Below, piece by piece: positions 26,655 through 37,338 of a DNA stretch of 64,000 nucleotides. The notes beneath the pieces are model-generated. The model was not told the origin of the DNA and made no database searches. It saw nothing but the letters and a program-made list of their open reading frames with translations. A program made the translations under genes and the position numbers. The DNA lies in the NCBI RefSeq assembly GCF_011395035.1, contig NZ_CP024768.1, positions 3,157,979 through 3,221,978 on the forward strand. Direction: 5' to 3'. The stretch is from Pantoea cypripedii (GTDB lineage: Bacteria; Pseudomonadota; Gammaproteobacteria; Enterobacterales; Enterobacteriaceae). Numbering within the stretch: position 1 is the stretch's first letter; the number at the start of each line of letters is the position of its first letter.

Positions 26655-26840
26655 GTGAACAACGCTTTCCCCGCACGAAGACGTCCCAAAACCGGTTCGA
26701 TGACACGCATTGTTTTGCTGATCAGTTTTTTTATTTTGGTTGGCCGTCTGATTTTCACCATTCCTGGTGCCATTGAGCATCATCAGCAGAAGAAAGCCAC
26801 GCCCGACCCGGTGACGCAAAGCAGCACCGACACGCGTTAA
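26655..26840 (+). CDS. yfgG: YfgG, small membrane protein
   Basis: A 61-residue protein starting at GTG 26655, with AGGA 10 bp upstream. It has one predicted TM in MTRIVLLISFFILVGRLIF, which closely matches E. coli YfgG (MTRIVLLISFIFFFGRFIY), followed by a charged tail. In E. coli yfgG also lies beside ppx, and it has been linked to nickel/cobalt stress tolerance. An in-frame ATG at 26604 would add 17 residues with no similarity. Confidence 0.85.
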   Translation: MNNAFPARRRPKTGSMTRIVLLISFFILVGRLIFTIPGAIEHHQQKKATPDPVTQSSTDTR

Positions 26841-26961
26841 AGGAATTTGCGCGTCACGGCACCATCACATTGTCCCTGTGCGACAATGCAACTTGTTATG
26901 TCCTGTTTACCCGTAACGCACTACACTTCGACCTGACAATTACAGACACAAAGGACGCGTT

Positions 26962-28395
26962 ATGTCTGCTTCGCACGCGCAACAACTGACTGAAACCCGC
27001 CATCGCATTCTCAACCTGCTGCTCACTCAACACGATTTAGTCGATGTCCTGCTGGATAAATCGGTGGATTTGTCGGCCAGTGAACTGAAAGAGATTAACG
27101 GCTGGCGTCAGCAGCTGGAAAGCGATTTGCAGATGATGCACGCCGCGGATTTAGCCGATATTCTCGAAGCGCTGCCGCATGTCGAACGTCAGGCACTGTG
27201 GCGCTTAATTCCCTGCGAACAACGCGGCCGGGTATTGGTTGAAGCCTCCGATACCGTCTGGGCCAGCCTGACCGAAAGCATGACCGATCGCGAGATCCTG
27301 CGCGCTATCGAGCCGCTGGACCTTGATGACCAGGCTTATCTGGCTCGCTATCTGCCGCGCGATCTGACCGGACGTCTGCTGACCACGCTCGATCCCAGCC
27401 AGCGCGCGCATGTGCTCAGCGTGGAGGAGTTCGACCGTGACCGGGTAGCGCGTATCATGGATTTCAACATCCTGACGGTGCGTGCTGATGTCCGGCTTGC
27501 CACCGTGCAGCGTTTTTTGCGCCGCCGTAAAACCATGCCAGATGGCACCGATAAGCTGTTTATCACCGATAAAAGCAACCAATTACTCGGCGAACTGCCG
27601 CTCACCACCATCCTGCTTAATCCGCCCGGCACGCAGGTTCAAAGCGTCATGAACGCGAAACCCACCACCTTTCAGCTGAACGATAAAGCGGAAGACGCTG
27701 CGGGGGCATTTGAGCGTTATAACCTGATTTCTGCCGCCGTCACCGATGCCAGGGGCAAGCTGATTGGCCGCGTCATCGTTGAAGACGTCATTGACCTCGT
27801 CAACGAAGAGAACGAAAGCAACATCCGTAAAATGGGCGGCCTCAGCCAGGAAGAGGATGTCTTCGCGCCGGTCCGTAAGGCGGTCAGTAAACGCTGGGCG
27901 TGGCTGGCGATTAACCTTTGTACCGCGTTCGTTGCTTCGCGGGTGATCGGCCTGTTTGAAGCGACCATTTCACAACTGGTGGCGCTGGCAACCCTGATGC
28001 CGATTGTTGCCGGGATTGGCGGCAATACCGGCAATCAAACCATCACCATGATTGTGCGTGCGCTGGCGTTGCATCAGGTGGAGCCAGGCAACTTTTCGTT
28101 TCTGATCCTGCGTGAGCTTGGTGTCGCATTGCTGAATGGCGTGTTCTGGGGCGGCATTATGGGTGGGGTCACCTGGCTGATGTACGACAACCTGGCGCTG
28201 GGCGGGGTGATGATGCTGGCAATGGTGCTTAACCTGCTGCTGGCGGCGCTGATGGGGGTGCTGATCCCCCTTATTATGACCAAACTGAAACGCGACCCGG
28301 CAGTCGGCTCCAGCGTACTGATCACCGCCATCACCGATACCGGGGGCTTCTTTATTTTTCTCGGGCTCGCCACGCTATTTCTGCTGCACCATTAA
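26962..28395 (+). CDS. mgtE: MgtE-type magnesium transporter
   Basis: A 477-residue inner-membrane channel-like transporter. The cytoplasmic part has an N domain (about 20-140) and two CBS domains (about 150-275) that sense magnesium. The membrane part has about five TMs with MPIVAGIGGNTGNQTITMIVRAL, the ion-pore signature. It stands alone with its own upstream region of about 120 bp. Its end overlaps the convergent DUF3750 gene by 4 bp. Confidence 0.94.
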   Translation: MSASHAQQLTETRHRILNLLLTQHDLVDVLLDKSVDLSASELKEINGWRQQLESDLQMMHAADLADILEALPHVERQALWRLIPCEQRGRVLVEASDTVWASLTESMTDREILRAIEPLDLDDQAYLARYLPRDLTGRLLTTLDPSQRAHVLSVEEFDRDRVARIMDFNILTVRADVRLATVQRFLRRRKTMPDGTDKLFITDKSNQLLGELPLTTILLNPPGTQVQSVMNAKPTTFQLNDKAEDAAGAFERYNLISAAVTDARGKLIGRVIVEDVIDLVNEENESNIRKMGGLSQEEDVFAPVRKAVSKRWAWLAINLCTAFVASRVIGLFEATISQLVALATLMPIVAGIGGNTGNQTITMIVRALALHQVEPGNFSFLILRELGVALLNGVFWGGIMGGVTWLMYDNLALGGVMMLAMVLNLLLAALMGVLIPLIMTKLKRDPAVGSSVLITAITDTGGFFIFLGLATLFLLHH

Positions 28396-29174
28396 CCCGG
28401 CGGGTTATCCTGCTGAACATTGTCACTGCCGATGCCACCAATAAACGGCAGGCGCAAACGGAACGGGCTGAAATCCAGCCCCATATTCAGGCCCAGCACA
28501 TTCAGCTCAAATCCCTCTTCAGCGCCGACAGTGACGCCAGCAAGCCCCAGCACGGACACCTGAATGCCACGCCCCGATGGCGGCAATCCCACCGGATTCC
28601 ACAGTGGCCGGTAATCCTTACCTACCGCGTTTGCCGGTAAATCCAGCGCCAGCGCCGGGACTTCACGGCCAATATGGGCAAGAAAGGTATTGCTGTTCGG
28701 GCCTGGCCAGGCGTGATAAGTCCGGGGCCATGGATAGGATTTGATGGCGGCTTCAATCTGCGGAATCATCGCCTGCGCTGCGGCACCGCGATGCTCCACC
28801 AGCAGCCTTGGCCGTGCGCCATACCAGTAACCATCCGGGACATTGGCGTTGTGTCGCACTTTGTCATCGCTGCCCCAGCTAATGACCTCATAGCGGTTGT
28901 ACTGGGTTTCACCGGCACGCTTAAAGATAATCCACGGATGCACCGCAACCGCCCCCTTCCAGCCATAGGTAGGTGCGGCATAAACCTGCACAATCGCTTC
29001 AGATGCATGGCTGCGAGGATCGGGGGCGATACCTGCTGAATCACGCCGTGCCGACCACCAGCCTTCATTCTCACTGGTGTGTCCACCGCCGTGCGTAGCT
29101 CGCGCCAGGCTGGCAAAAAGCGACAACAGGATGATCATAACAACGCAAAGTGAAAACGCTTTGAAGGTCAGCAT
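28392..29174 (-). CDS. DUF3750 family exported protein
   Basis: A 260-residue protein with a signal peptide or N-terminal anchor at about residues 5-26. The conserved body contains VQVYAAPTYGWKGAVAVHPW, a YNRYEVISWG block, and AWPGPNSNTFLAHIGREVP. The last looks like a cysteine-free active-site-type loop, but no activity is assigned. I recognise it as DUF3750; the function is unknown. It lies alone between mgtE (convergent) and the methyltransferase/desaturase cassette. Confidence 0.78.
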   Translation of the reverse strand: MLTFKAFSLCVVMIILLSLFASLARATHGGGHTSENEGWWSARRDSAGIAPDPRSHASEAIVQVYAAPTYGWKGAVAVHPWIIFKRAGETQYNRYEVISWGSDDKVRHNANVPDGYWYGARPRLLVEHRGAAAQAMIPQIEAAIKSYPWPRTYHAWPGPNSNTFLAHIGREVPALALDLPANAVGKDYRPLWNPVGLPPSGRGIQVSVLGLAGVTVGAEEGFELNVLGLNMGLDFSPFRLRLPFIGGIGSDNVQQDNPPG

Positions 29175-29248
29175 AGCGGCATCCAGCGGGAAATCGGCAA
29201 GGCAGCATAGCCTGTCTGATATTTACCCGCTTAACGCGGCGTGTCAGA

Positions 29249-30076
29249 TTATTTTTTCGGCGTCAGTTGTAAAAAGCGCATCATGCAGGGCCGGCGTTCA
29301 GAGGTGAACAGCAGACGATTGTCATCAGTCATATCCCTTAATTCCGGCAGATGGCTGGTTACACGGTCGATACGTTCAACCATCTTAATATCAAAAAAGA
29401 GATGGGCATGACGCAGCAGCTGAGTATATTTGGCGAGGAAATCGTCAACCCAGTTATGCACTTCGATGATAACGGTGCAGGATTGCAGCTTCGCTAAAAA
29501 GGCCGGGGTCAACAGATCAAACTCAAAACCTTCGATATCAATCAACACCAGTGACCGCTGCAATTCTTGCGGTAATAATGATGCCATACTCTGTTCATTG
29601 GCCTCACCGATAATTTTCAGATGGCCCGGTGAGTTATTACGCTGCCAGTTCGCCAGAATCGTTTGCTGGCCTTTTTCCGACTGTTCAAAACAAATGCAAT
29701 GGCTGATTTTTTTCGAGACCAGCATCCCAATCGCGTAATAACCGTCGGCAGCACCAATATCAATAAAATGAGAGAAGTGATCGTCAGGTAAGGTCGCAAT
29801 AAAATCAAGCAACTCTTTTTCATACAAACCAAGACACTGAGAACCTAAATCGAGCTTCCCCCACCAGGTCTCACGATTTAATTGCAGACCTTTAAACGGC
29901 CCGTATTTAACCCTACCCTCAACAGCATCAAAAATCTCCAGGGAGATCCTTTCCTGTCTTTCGCGCACCGTCTCTTTTTGCCATAGCGCACGTTGTTCGG
30001 CGGTGGCTTTTTCCGCCCTGGCAATCATCGGCGCAAAATAGTCTTTTTCCGCATCGATGAGTTCTTCAATATTCAT
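29249..30076 (-). CDS. FkbM-like SAM-dependent methyltransferase
   Basis: A 275-residue class I methyltransferase. SAM motif I reads HFIDIGAADGYYAIGM (about residues 104-119), with acidic residue E at the end of motif II (CICFEQSEKG) and LVLIDIEGFEFDLL in the FkbM-type DxEG position. The N-terminal 70 residues are helical and charged. It is the third gene of a cassette, 21 bp after the desaturase gene. The region is visibly more AT-rich than its surroundings. The acceptor is unknown. Confidence 0.8.
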   Translation of the reverse strand: MNIEELIDAEKDYFAPMIARAEKATAEQRALWQKETVRERQERISLEIFDAVEGRVKYGPFKGLQLNRETWWGKLDLGSQCLGLYEKELLDFIATLPDDHFSHFIDIGAADGYYAIGMLVSKKISHCICFEQSEKGQQTILANWQRNNSPGHLKIIGEANEQSMASLLPQELQRSLVLIDIEGFEFDLLTPAFLAKLQSCTVIIEVHNWVDDFLAKYTQLLRHAHLFFDIKMVERIDRVTSHLPELRDMTDDNRLLFTSERRPCMMRFLQLTPKK

Positions 30077-30097
30077 GTCACTCTCCAGATAAGCTGT

Positions 30098-31024
30098 CTA
30101 CAGCGCGAGCTTCTGCTGTTTGCGTCCAACTTCCTGCCAGAAGGTGGTAAAGAAATAACCTACGCCAACCTCTTCAAACGTCACACCGGCCGCTTTTAGG
30201 CGCTGATTCAGCTCAGGCAAATGATAATAAGGAATTGACGGCATAATGTGATGTTCACAATGGTAATTCATATTGGCATAGAGAAATGCCAGCCATACCG
30301 GCAACGTTATCGTGCGGGAGTGACCTAACGGCCCGCTCTCCTTCTGCTCCTCAAGCCCCAGATGCTGTGCCTGAGCCAGCATACGATTGGGCAACTGGCA
30401 GGAAAACTGTGCAACAAAATAAGCCAGTACCACCCATCCACTGTGAGTGGCGAAATACACCGCCAGATAGACCAGCCCATTAATAACCAGAACTTCAATA
30501 GCGGCTCGCTGGATATTAACTTTAATGGTCGCAAACGAGGCGGGGATAATACCGCAGGCATTTTTAATGGTGTAAGTCACCTTGCGCCACATAAAGGTAT
30601 AATCGAACAGGGCGTAACGAATAATATTCGCGACACTCCAGTTCTGGAAGCTGTGCCCTTCATCATCGTCATCGCTGAAGGTTTTACTGTGATGACGCAT
30701 ATGGCTCGCTTCAAAAAATGCCCGATTATTAAATGTCACGGCAGCTGAAAAGCGAAACAGCAGCTGATTAGCCCACTTCACCGAAAATACTCGCTTATGA
30801 AACAGTTCATGGGCGTAACCCGCATAGCCCCAGAAGCTGTGCACAAAACCGAGCAGCAAAATGGTTAACACCAGCAACAAAATATGATGCTGTGTTTTGT
30901 ACAACATATAAATCAGCAATAACTCGATCCCCAGACGCAGGGCAAGATGCAGCGAGGCAACCCGGTTATTGATTGCGGATAACTCTCTTAACACATGTTT
31001 GTCGATAACCTCGGTAATGCGCAT
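30098..31024 (-). CDS. Membrane fatty-acid desaturase/hydroxylase family protein
   Basis: A 308-residue integral membrane di-iron enzyme. All three histidine boxes are present: HELFH (residues 72-76), HMRHH (108-112) and HCEHH (255-259). TM pairs flank them at about 28-66 and 170-215. Such enzymes insert a double bond or hydroxyl into acyl chains, or act on carotenoid or sphingoid substrates. ATG at 31024 is preferred over 31063, which would overlap the preceding gene by 28 bp. It sits between two methyltransferase genes 11 and 21 bp away, so the three products probably act on one molecule. Confidence 0.85.
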   Translation of the reverse strand: MRITEVIDKHVLRELSAINNRVASLHLALRLGIELLLIYMLYKTQHHILLLVLTILLLGFVHSFWGYAGYAHELFHKRVFSVKWANQLLFRFSAAVTFNNRAFFEASHMRHHSKTFSDDDDEGHSFQNWSVANIIRYALFDYTFMWRKVTYTIKNACGIIPASFATIKVNIQRAAIEVLVINGLVYLAVYFATHSGWVVLAYFVAQFSCQLPNRMLAQAQHLGLEEQKESGPLGHSRTITLPVWLAFLYANMNYHCEHHIMPSIPYYHLPELNQRLKAAGVTFEEVGVGYFFTTFWQEVGRKQQKLAL

Positions 31025-31035
31025 CTGATCCCCGC

Positions 31036-31740
31036 TCAACAGCCAGTAAAGGCAAAGGCACACAACGAGTTTTTCACGTGAAATATTTTCAGGTCATCAC
31101 GGGAATTCAGATATTGCGTCACATCACTGTGAATACCTGAAGCATAATCATGCCAAATCACCACGCCTTTGCGCACCGCCTGCAAAGCGTTTTCGGTATC
31201 GCTTTTAATAATGTCGTAGGCATGTCCGCCATCGACAAAGACATAATCCAGCTCACCAAATGCCTGCTGAAAATTAACCTGAGTCGAGTCCTTTTTAATC
31301 AGATTGACGCGCCCCCGCTGTTCTGCGGTTAAGTTCTTCAGATACACCGCCCCTTCAATCGATTGGGTGTGGCGTAGGAAATCATCATTCACATCACCAT
31401 CGGTGAGAATTTTATCGCTATCAAACTGCGTTTCCAGGCAGGCGTCTGTAGGCAAATCGAGAGAGAAGATTGTGGCATCGCTATTCAGCGCCAACAGCGT
31501 GGTGGAATAGCCCAGATAAGTGCCGACTTCCAGTACCTTTTCAGGCTGGGTGATTTTCAGCAGGCTAAGCAGGACAATCTGATCAACCAGCGTAATGCTG
31601 CCAATCTCCACCGGTGGGAACAGCGTGGAAATTTGCTCATCGTCTGAGCAGATATTTTTCAGAGTGAGAAGGTCTTTTAACTTTACTTCATTGATTCCAT
31701 TACCATAGCCGGACAAAAAATCAATCACTGAACTGTTCAC
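31036..31740 (-). CDS. Class I O-methyltransferase-like protein, first gene of the cassette
   Basis: A 234-residue protein starting at GTG 31740 with a clear AGGAG site. Motif I is VLEVGTYLGYSTTLLAL, and the later acidic block is DYVFVDGGHAYDIIKSD, typical of caffeoyl-CoA/CmcI-like small-molecule methyltransferases. The frame extends open to 31950, but that part lacks similarity and overlaps the LysR gene. It is 11 bp ahead of the desaturase. The 161-bp gap to the LysR gene should hold the cassette promoter. Confidence 0.82.
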   Translation of the reverse strand: MNSSVIDFLSGYGNGINEVKLKDLLTLKNICSDDEQISTLFPPVEIGSITLVDQIVLLSLLKITQPEKVLEVGTYLGYSTTLLALNSDATIFSLDLPTDACLETQFDSDKILTDGDVNDDFLRHTQSIEGAVYLKNLTAEQRGRVNLIKKDSTQVNFQQAFGELDYVFVDGGHAYDIIKSDTENALQAVRKGVVIWHDYASGIHSDVTQYLNSRDDLKIFHVKNSLCAFAFTGC

Positions 31741-31901
31741 ACCCTTCTCCTCAGACCTTACCCATCGTTTTGTTCTGAACCACAGCTGACAGGCACGGGA
31801 ACAGAAACACATTTTCGTTATCTTAACGTTTCGCTCTGATGCACCGTGGGGTAAATAGCCAGCTGTTTTGCGGATAATTCTGCGGATTGGGGGCGAGAGG
31901 T

Positions 31902-32801
31902 TCAGGCCGGATATTCGTTCTTGTCTGCCGCTGCCGCGGCGATCAGCCAATCACGGAAGCGTCGGCTCAGGCGTTGCAACACCGCAGATTCATCGTAGAC
32001 CAGGTAATAAGCGATGGGAGATTCGACTTCGACCCGCAGTGGATTAACCAGCGTGCCGTGCTCAAGTTCGTCCCTGACCAATGAACGTCGGACAAGTGCC
32101 ATTCCTTTCCCTGCCAGTGCCGCTTCAATCACGCCATTCGAATCGACAAATACCGGCCCTTTATGGGTTTCCGCATCGTTGATGCCCACAGCACGAAACC
32201 ACAGCCCCCAGTCCAGGCGGTGCTCATCATGCAACAGGGTAAAACGGGTGATATCCAGCGGCGTCAGCAAGGTTTCTTGTGCAGAAAGCAGGCGCGGGCT
32301 GCATACCGGACGCAGCCGGTCATTGAGCAAACAGTGCGATTCCAGCCCCGGATAGTCACCCGCACCATGCCGCACCGCAAAATCGACCCCTTCGGCAAGT
32401 AAATCGACCTTGCGGTTGGTGGTGCTGATCTGAACTTCAACACCTGGATTATCCTTTTCAAACGCCGGTAATCGCGGCAGCAGCCACTGGATAGCAAAGC
32501 CACTGGTGCAGCTGACGGTAATTTTATTGGGTTTGCCTTCATCCATTAGCCGCTGAGTCGCTTCCGCAATCTGACTGAAAGCAGGCCGTATGGCGCGCAG
32601 ATAGATACGCCCTTCGGTGGTCAATTCGAGATGACGCGGGCTGCGGATAAAAAGCCGGACATTAACCGTCTCCTCAAGTTTGGTAATCTGCTGGCTGACA
32701 GCGCTGGGTGTGACACATAACTCCCCGGCAGCTTTTTTCATGCTGAGATGCCTTGCGGCAGACTCAAAACACATCAGCGCATGGAGCGGCGGAAGTTTCA
32801 T
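31902..32801 (-). CDS. LysR-family regulator, GcvA/AmpR-like
   Basis: A 299-residue regulator with an N-terminal winged helix-turn-helix (about residues 7-65, LSMKKAAGELCVTPSAVSQQI) and a two-lobed effector domain. SGFAIQWLLPRLPAFEKDNP is typical of the GcvA/AmpR branch. It is divergent from the EamA transporter gene across 124 bp, the usual LysR arrangement, and is also the first gene upstream of the methyltransferase/desaturase cassette on the same strand. The transporter is the likeliest target. Confidence 0.9.
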   Translation of the reverse strand: MKLPPLHALMCFESAARHLSMKKAAGELCVTPSAVSQQITKLEETVNVRLFIRSPRHLELTTEGRIYLRAIRPAFSQIAEATQRLMDEGKPNKITVSCTSGFAIQWLLPRLPAFEKDNPGVEVQISTTNRKVDLLAEGVDFAVRHGAGDYPGLESHCLLNDRLRPVCSPRLLSAQETLLTPLDITRFTLLHDEHRLDWGLWFRAVGINDAETHKGPVFVDSNGVIEAALAGKGMALVRRSLVRDELEHGTLVNPLRVEVESPIAYYLVYDESAVLQRLSRRFRDWLIAAAAADKNEYPA

Positions 32802-32817
32802 CGATACCTTATGACCA

Positions 32818-32834
32818 TAAGTTAGAAAAACTTA
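32818..32834. promoter_or_regulatory. Inverted repeat in the LysR/EamA divergent region
   Basis: TAAGTT at 32818-32823 and its complement AACTTA at 32829-32834 are separated by 5 bp, 17 bp upstream of the LysR gene start. It fits a LysR-type binding site by position and symmetry. Confidence 0.45.
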
Positions 32835-32925
32835 ATTCGGGAAGAAATCCTGGTTTGAATGATGAGTCAATCAGGCTCACAGTTAATCTGACGATTAAGT
32901 TTAGCTAACCAGAGGGAATGTTGAT

Positions 32926-33840
32926 ATGCGCCTCGCAGATTATGTCAGGCTGATGCTGCTCGCGGCAATTTGGGGAGCCAGCTTCCTGTTTATCCGCATC
33001 GCTGCCCCGCAGTTCGGTGCCATCAACACCGCTTTCCTGCGCGTCTTCTTCGGCTTTGCCGGGCTGGTGGCGATACTTTTCGTGACAGGTTCATCATGGC
33101 AATTCGCCGGGAAATTTCGCGCATCGCTGGCACTCGGCGTGATTAACTCCGGCCTGCCGTTTTTTATGTATTGTCTGGCGGCGAAAGGGTTACCGGCTGG
33201 CTATTCCGCCATCCTCAATGCCACCACCCCGCTGATGGGCGCCATCATCGGCTTTGTCTTCTTCAGCGAAAAACTGACGCCACGTAAATGGGGCGGCGTG
33301 GTGCTGGGACTGGCAGGCATTGTCGTCATCACCACCATGGGAGAAGCCCATTCAACCAGCAGCATGCTGGCAGGTGTTGTTGCCTGCCTGGTGGCAACCG
33401 GCTGCTACGGCGTCGCCGGATTCCTGACGCGTCGCTGGATCTCCGATCGCGGCGGCCTCGATCCGAAAATCGTGGCATTTGGCAGCCAGATTGGGGCCAG
33501 CCTGTTTCTGCTACCGTTCTTTGCTTTCTCCGTTGCCAGCGGGCCAGAGGTTAACTGGCATCAGCCCGCCGTCTGGGCCAGCGTCATTGCGGTCGGGCTG
33601 ATTTGCACTGCCTTCGCTTACATCCTTTATTTCCGGTTAATCGCCGATATCGGCCCGTTGCGCTCCCTCACCGTCACTTTCCTGATCCCGCCCTTTGGCG
33701 TGCTATGGGGCTATCTGGTGCTGGGTGAGACGCTTTCCGGTGGGTTTGTTATCGGCGCAGTGATTGTGTGTCTGGCAGTGTGGATGATTGTGACGCCAGG
33801 AAAGGTGGCTGCTGACGTCGCTAAAAGGATACGCCCCTAA
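32926..33840 (+). CDS. EamA/DMT-family transporter
   Basis: A 304-residue inner-membrane protein with ten predicted TMs in two EamA repeats (about residues 1-140 and 150-295). IWGASFLFIRIAAPQFG at the N-terminus and PLMGAIIGFVFFSEKLTPRKWGGVVLGLAGIVVI at the end of repeat one are family features. The family exports amino acids and other metabolites; this substrate is unknown. The divergent LysR gene probably regulates it. Its end overlaps the convergent TetR gene by 4 bp. Confidence 0.9.
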   Translation: MRLADYVRLMLLAAIWGASFLFIRIAAPQFGAINTAFLRVFFGFAGLVAILFVTGSSWQFAGKFRASLALGVINSGLPFFMYCLAAKGLPAGYSAILNATTPLMGAIIGFVFFSEKLTPRKWGGVVLGLAGIVVITTMGEAHSTSSMLAGVVACLVATGCYGVAGFLTRRWISDRGGLDPKIVAFGSQIGASLFLLPFFAFSVASGPEVNWHQPAVWASVIAVGLICTAFAYILYFRLIADIGPLRSLTVTFLIPPFGVLWGYLVLGETLSGGFVIGAVIVCLAVWMIVTPGKVAADVAKRIRP

Positions 33841-34406
33841 ATCCTCAGTAACTTAACCAGCAGCGCGGAAGCCCAGGCGAAATCAGGTAGCGTCTGCGAA
33901 AAAAGAATGCGGTAAACAATAGGCGCTATCAGCTCATCCATTACCTGCATCGTCTCAGGGGGCCTTTCGCCACGTTGTATGGCACGCTGGCGGATAGCCT
34001 CAATTTGTTCATAGTGACGTTGCTGGCAACGCACACGGTATTCATCACTCTCCGCAGCGGCAATTTCACTGAGCAATTTCCGCCCGGTTTCTGTCGCCAG
34101 CTCATCAACATACTCTTCCAGCCAGCGGCTGAAATCTTCGTGCATATTGCCGGTATCCTCGGGTTCCGAATCCGGTAACAGCTTTTGCAGCGCAATATCG
34201 GAGAGCAACTGGCTCAGCGATCCCCAGCGCCGATAAATGGTGGTGGGATTGACGTCAGCCTCCTGCGCAATGGCATGCACACTCAAACTTTCCTCCCCCT
34301 TCTCTGCCCGCAGCCGCGCTACCGCAGCATAAACTGCCGCCTGAATACGCGCTGCACGCCCACCCGGACGCGGTGCCGAACGTGTATTGACCTGTTTCTC
34401 ACTCAT
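33837..34406 (-). CDS. TetR/AcrR-family repressor
   Basis: A 189-residue repressor. The N-terminal helix-turn-helix reads LSVHAIAQEADVNPTTIYRRWG, and a helical ligand-binding domain follows. ATG at 34406 is chosen because AGGAAG lies just upstream. The frame is open to 34532, but that would run through both operators. It is divergent from an Old Yellow Enzyme gene, and two near-identical palindromes lie between, so it very likely represses both itself and the reductase. The layout resembles nemRA, but this is not NemR by sequence. Confidence 0.9.
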   Translation of the reverse strand: MSEKQVNTRSAPRPGGRAARIQAAVYAAVARLRAEKGEESLSVHAIAQEADVNPTTIYRRWGSLSQLLSDIALQKLLPDSEPEDTGNMHEDFSRWLEEYVDELATETGRKLLSEIAAAESDEYRVRCQQRHYEQIEAIRQRAIQRGERPPETMQVMDELIAPIVYRILFSQTLPDFAWASALLVKLLRI

Positions 34407-34440
34407 CATGCTTCCTGTCATCATTGTTGCTGCTGCCACT

Positions 34441-34465
34441 ATAAAAGCAAAAAAGTTGCTTTTAT
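34441..34465. promoter_or_regulatory. TetR operator, copy 1
   Basis: ATAAAAGCAA at 34441-34450 and its complement at 34456-34465 flank a 5-bp spacer. It is the copy closer to the TetR gene. Confidence 0.85.
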
Positions 34466-34479
34466 GCGAGAGGAGATCT

Positions 34480-34504
34480 ATAAAAGCAACAAAATTGCTT
34501 TTAT
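34480..34504. promoter_or_regulatory. TetR operator, copy 2
   Basis: The same 10-bp arms as copy 1 (34480-34489 and 34495-34504), also with a 5-bp spacer, extended by one further pair outward. Centre-to-centre distance to copy 1 is 39 bp. It ends 17 bp before the reductase start. Confidence 0.85.
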
Positions 34505-34521
34505 ATCTCACGGAGAAGATC

Positions 34522-35634
34522 ATGCATTCCACCAGCCTTATGTTTTCCCCTTATCAGCTGAAAAACCTGCGTCTGCCCAACCGGGTAGTGATGGCACCCA
34601 TGACCCGTTCTTTTTCTCCAGGGGGTATCCCCACCGCGGAAATGGCGGCTTATTACCGACGCCGTGCCGCCGCTGGTGTCGGATTAATCATTACCGAAGC
34701 CACGGGGATCAATCGTCCGGCGTCCGTTAATGAACCTGATGTGCCGGTTTTCCACGGTGATGCCGCTCTGGCAGGCTGGAAAAACGTGGTTGATGAGGTG
34801 CATGCGGCAGGCGGGAAAATCATGCCGCAGCTGTGGCATGTTGGTACCAAACGTTCAATCTTCCATGCAGACTGGCAAGCGGGTGCCCGCTTTGAAGGCC
34901 CTTCCGGTTTGTCGATCACCGGGGAACGCATCAGTTCGCCGATGAGTGATGCGGATATTGCTGACACCATTGATGCCTTCACCGACGCCGCTGTGGACGC
35001 AGAACGATTAGGTTTTGATGGCATAGAACTGCATGGCGGCCATAGCTATCTCATCAACCAGTTTTTCTTCGGCCACCTTAACCTGCGCCAGGATCGCTGG
35101 GGCGGAGAGTCGCTGCTGGCGCGGTCACGCTTCGCGATTGAGGTTCTTAAAGCGATCCGTCAGCGGGTCAGTACTGACTTTCCTGTACTGTTTCGTTTTT
35201 CCCAGTGGAAAGCCCAGGCGTTTGATTCCCGCATCGCCGAAACACCCGCTATTTTGGCGGACTGGCTGAATGCGCTGGTGAATGCCGGAGTGGATGCCTT
35301 TGACTGTTCTCAGCGCCACTACTGGGATGCCGCGTTCCCTGAAGTTGATAAGACGCTGAATATGGCTGGGTGGGTGAAAAAACTCACCGGCGTCACCAGC
35401 ATAGCCGTGGGGGCTGCCGGGCTGAGTGGTGATGTTTTTTCCTCGCTGGCGGGTAAATGCTTCGCCACCGCACCGCTCGATCCACTGCTGGAAAGGCTGG
35501 AAAATGGCGAGTTCGATTTGATGATGGTGGGCCGCCCGTTGCTACAGGATCCACAATGGCTGGAAAAGATTCGCCAGGGGCAGTTGGATCAGCTGGCGGG
35601 GTTTAATACTGAAGCGCTGAAGACGTTATATTAA
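34522..35634 (+). CDS. Old Yellow Enzyme-family NADH:flavin oxidoreductase
   Basis: A 370-residue FMN-dependent ene-reductase. PYQLKNLRLPNRVVMAPMTR is the family N-terminus, GKIMPQLWHVG follows, and IELHGGHSYLINQFF carries the active-site region. The C-terminal FMN phosphate-binding segment is FDLMMVGRPLLQDP. It reduces activated double bonds in electrophiles such as enones or maleimides, so a detoxification role under the divergent TetR repressor is likely. CGGAGAAG precedes the ATG. It is related to NemA but not clearly an orthologue, so no symbol is given. Confidence 0.9.
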   Translation: MHSTSLMFSPYQLKNLRLPNRVVMAPMTRSFSPGGIPTAEMAAYYRRRAAAGVGLIITEATGINRPASVNEPDVPVFHGDAALAGWKNVVDEVHAAGGKIMPQLWHVGTKRSIFHADWQAGARFEGPSGLSITGERISSPMSDADIADTIDAFTDAAVDAERLGFDGIELHGGHSYLINQFFFGHLNLRQDRWGGESLLARSRFAIEVLKAIRQRVSTDFPVLFRFSQWKAQAFDSRIAETPAILADWLNALVNAGVDAFDCSQRHYWDAAFPEVDKTLNMAGWVKKLTGVTSIAVGAAGLSGDVFSSLAGKCFATAPLDPLLERLENGEFDLMMVGRPLLQDPQWLEKIRQGQLDQLAGFNTEALKTLY

Positions 35635-35665
35635 AAAAAAGCCCGCAATCGATGCGGGCTTCATT
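35633..35665. terminator. Bidirectional terminator between the OYE gene and guaA
   Basis: GCCCGCA (35641-35647) pairs with TGCGGGC (35653-35659) across a 5-nt loop. An A-run lies on the left (35633-35640) and a T-rich tract on the right, so it can stop transcription from both convergent genes. Confidence 0.9.
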
Positions 35666-35686
35666 TTTGCTATTGCTGAGGGGAAA

Positions 35687-37267
<1,581 letters not shown>

Positions 37268-37338
37268 TGCGGCGTTTCCATGGGATGGACTTAATAATAA
37301 ATTCGCCCGGCTGGAGCCGGGCGGTAAATCTTACGGGA

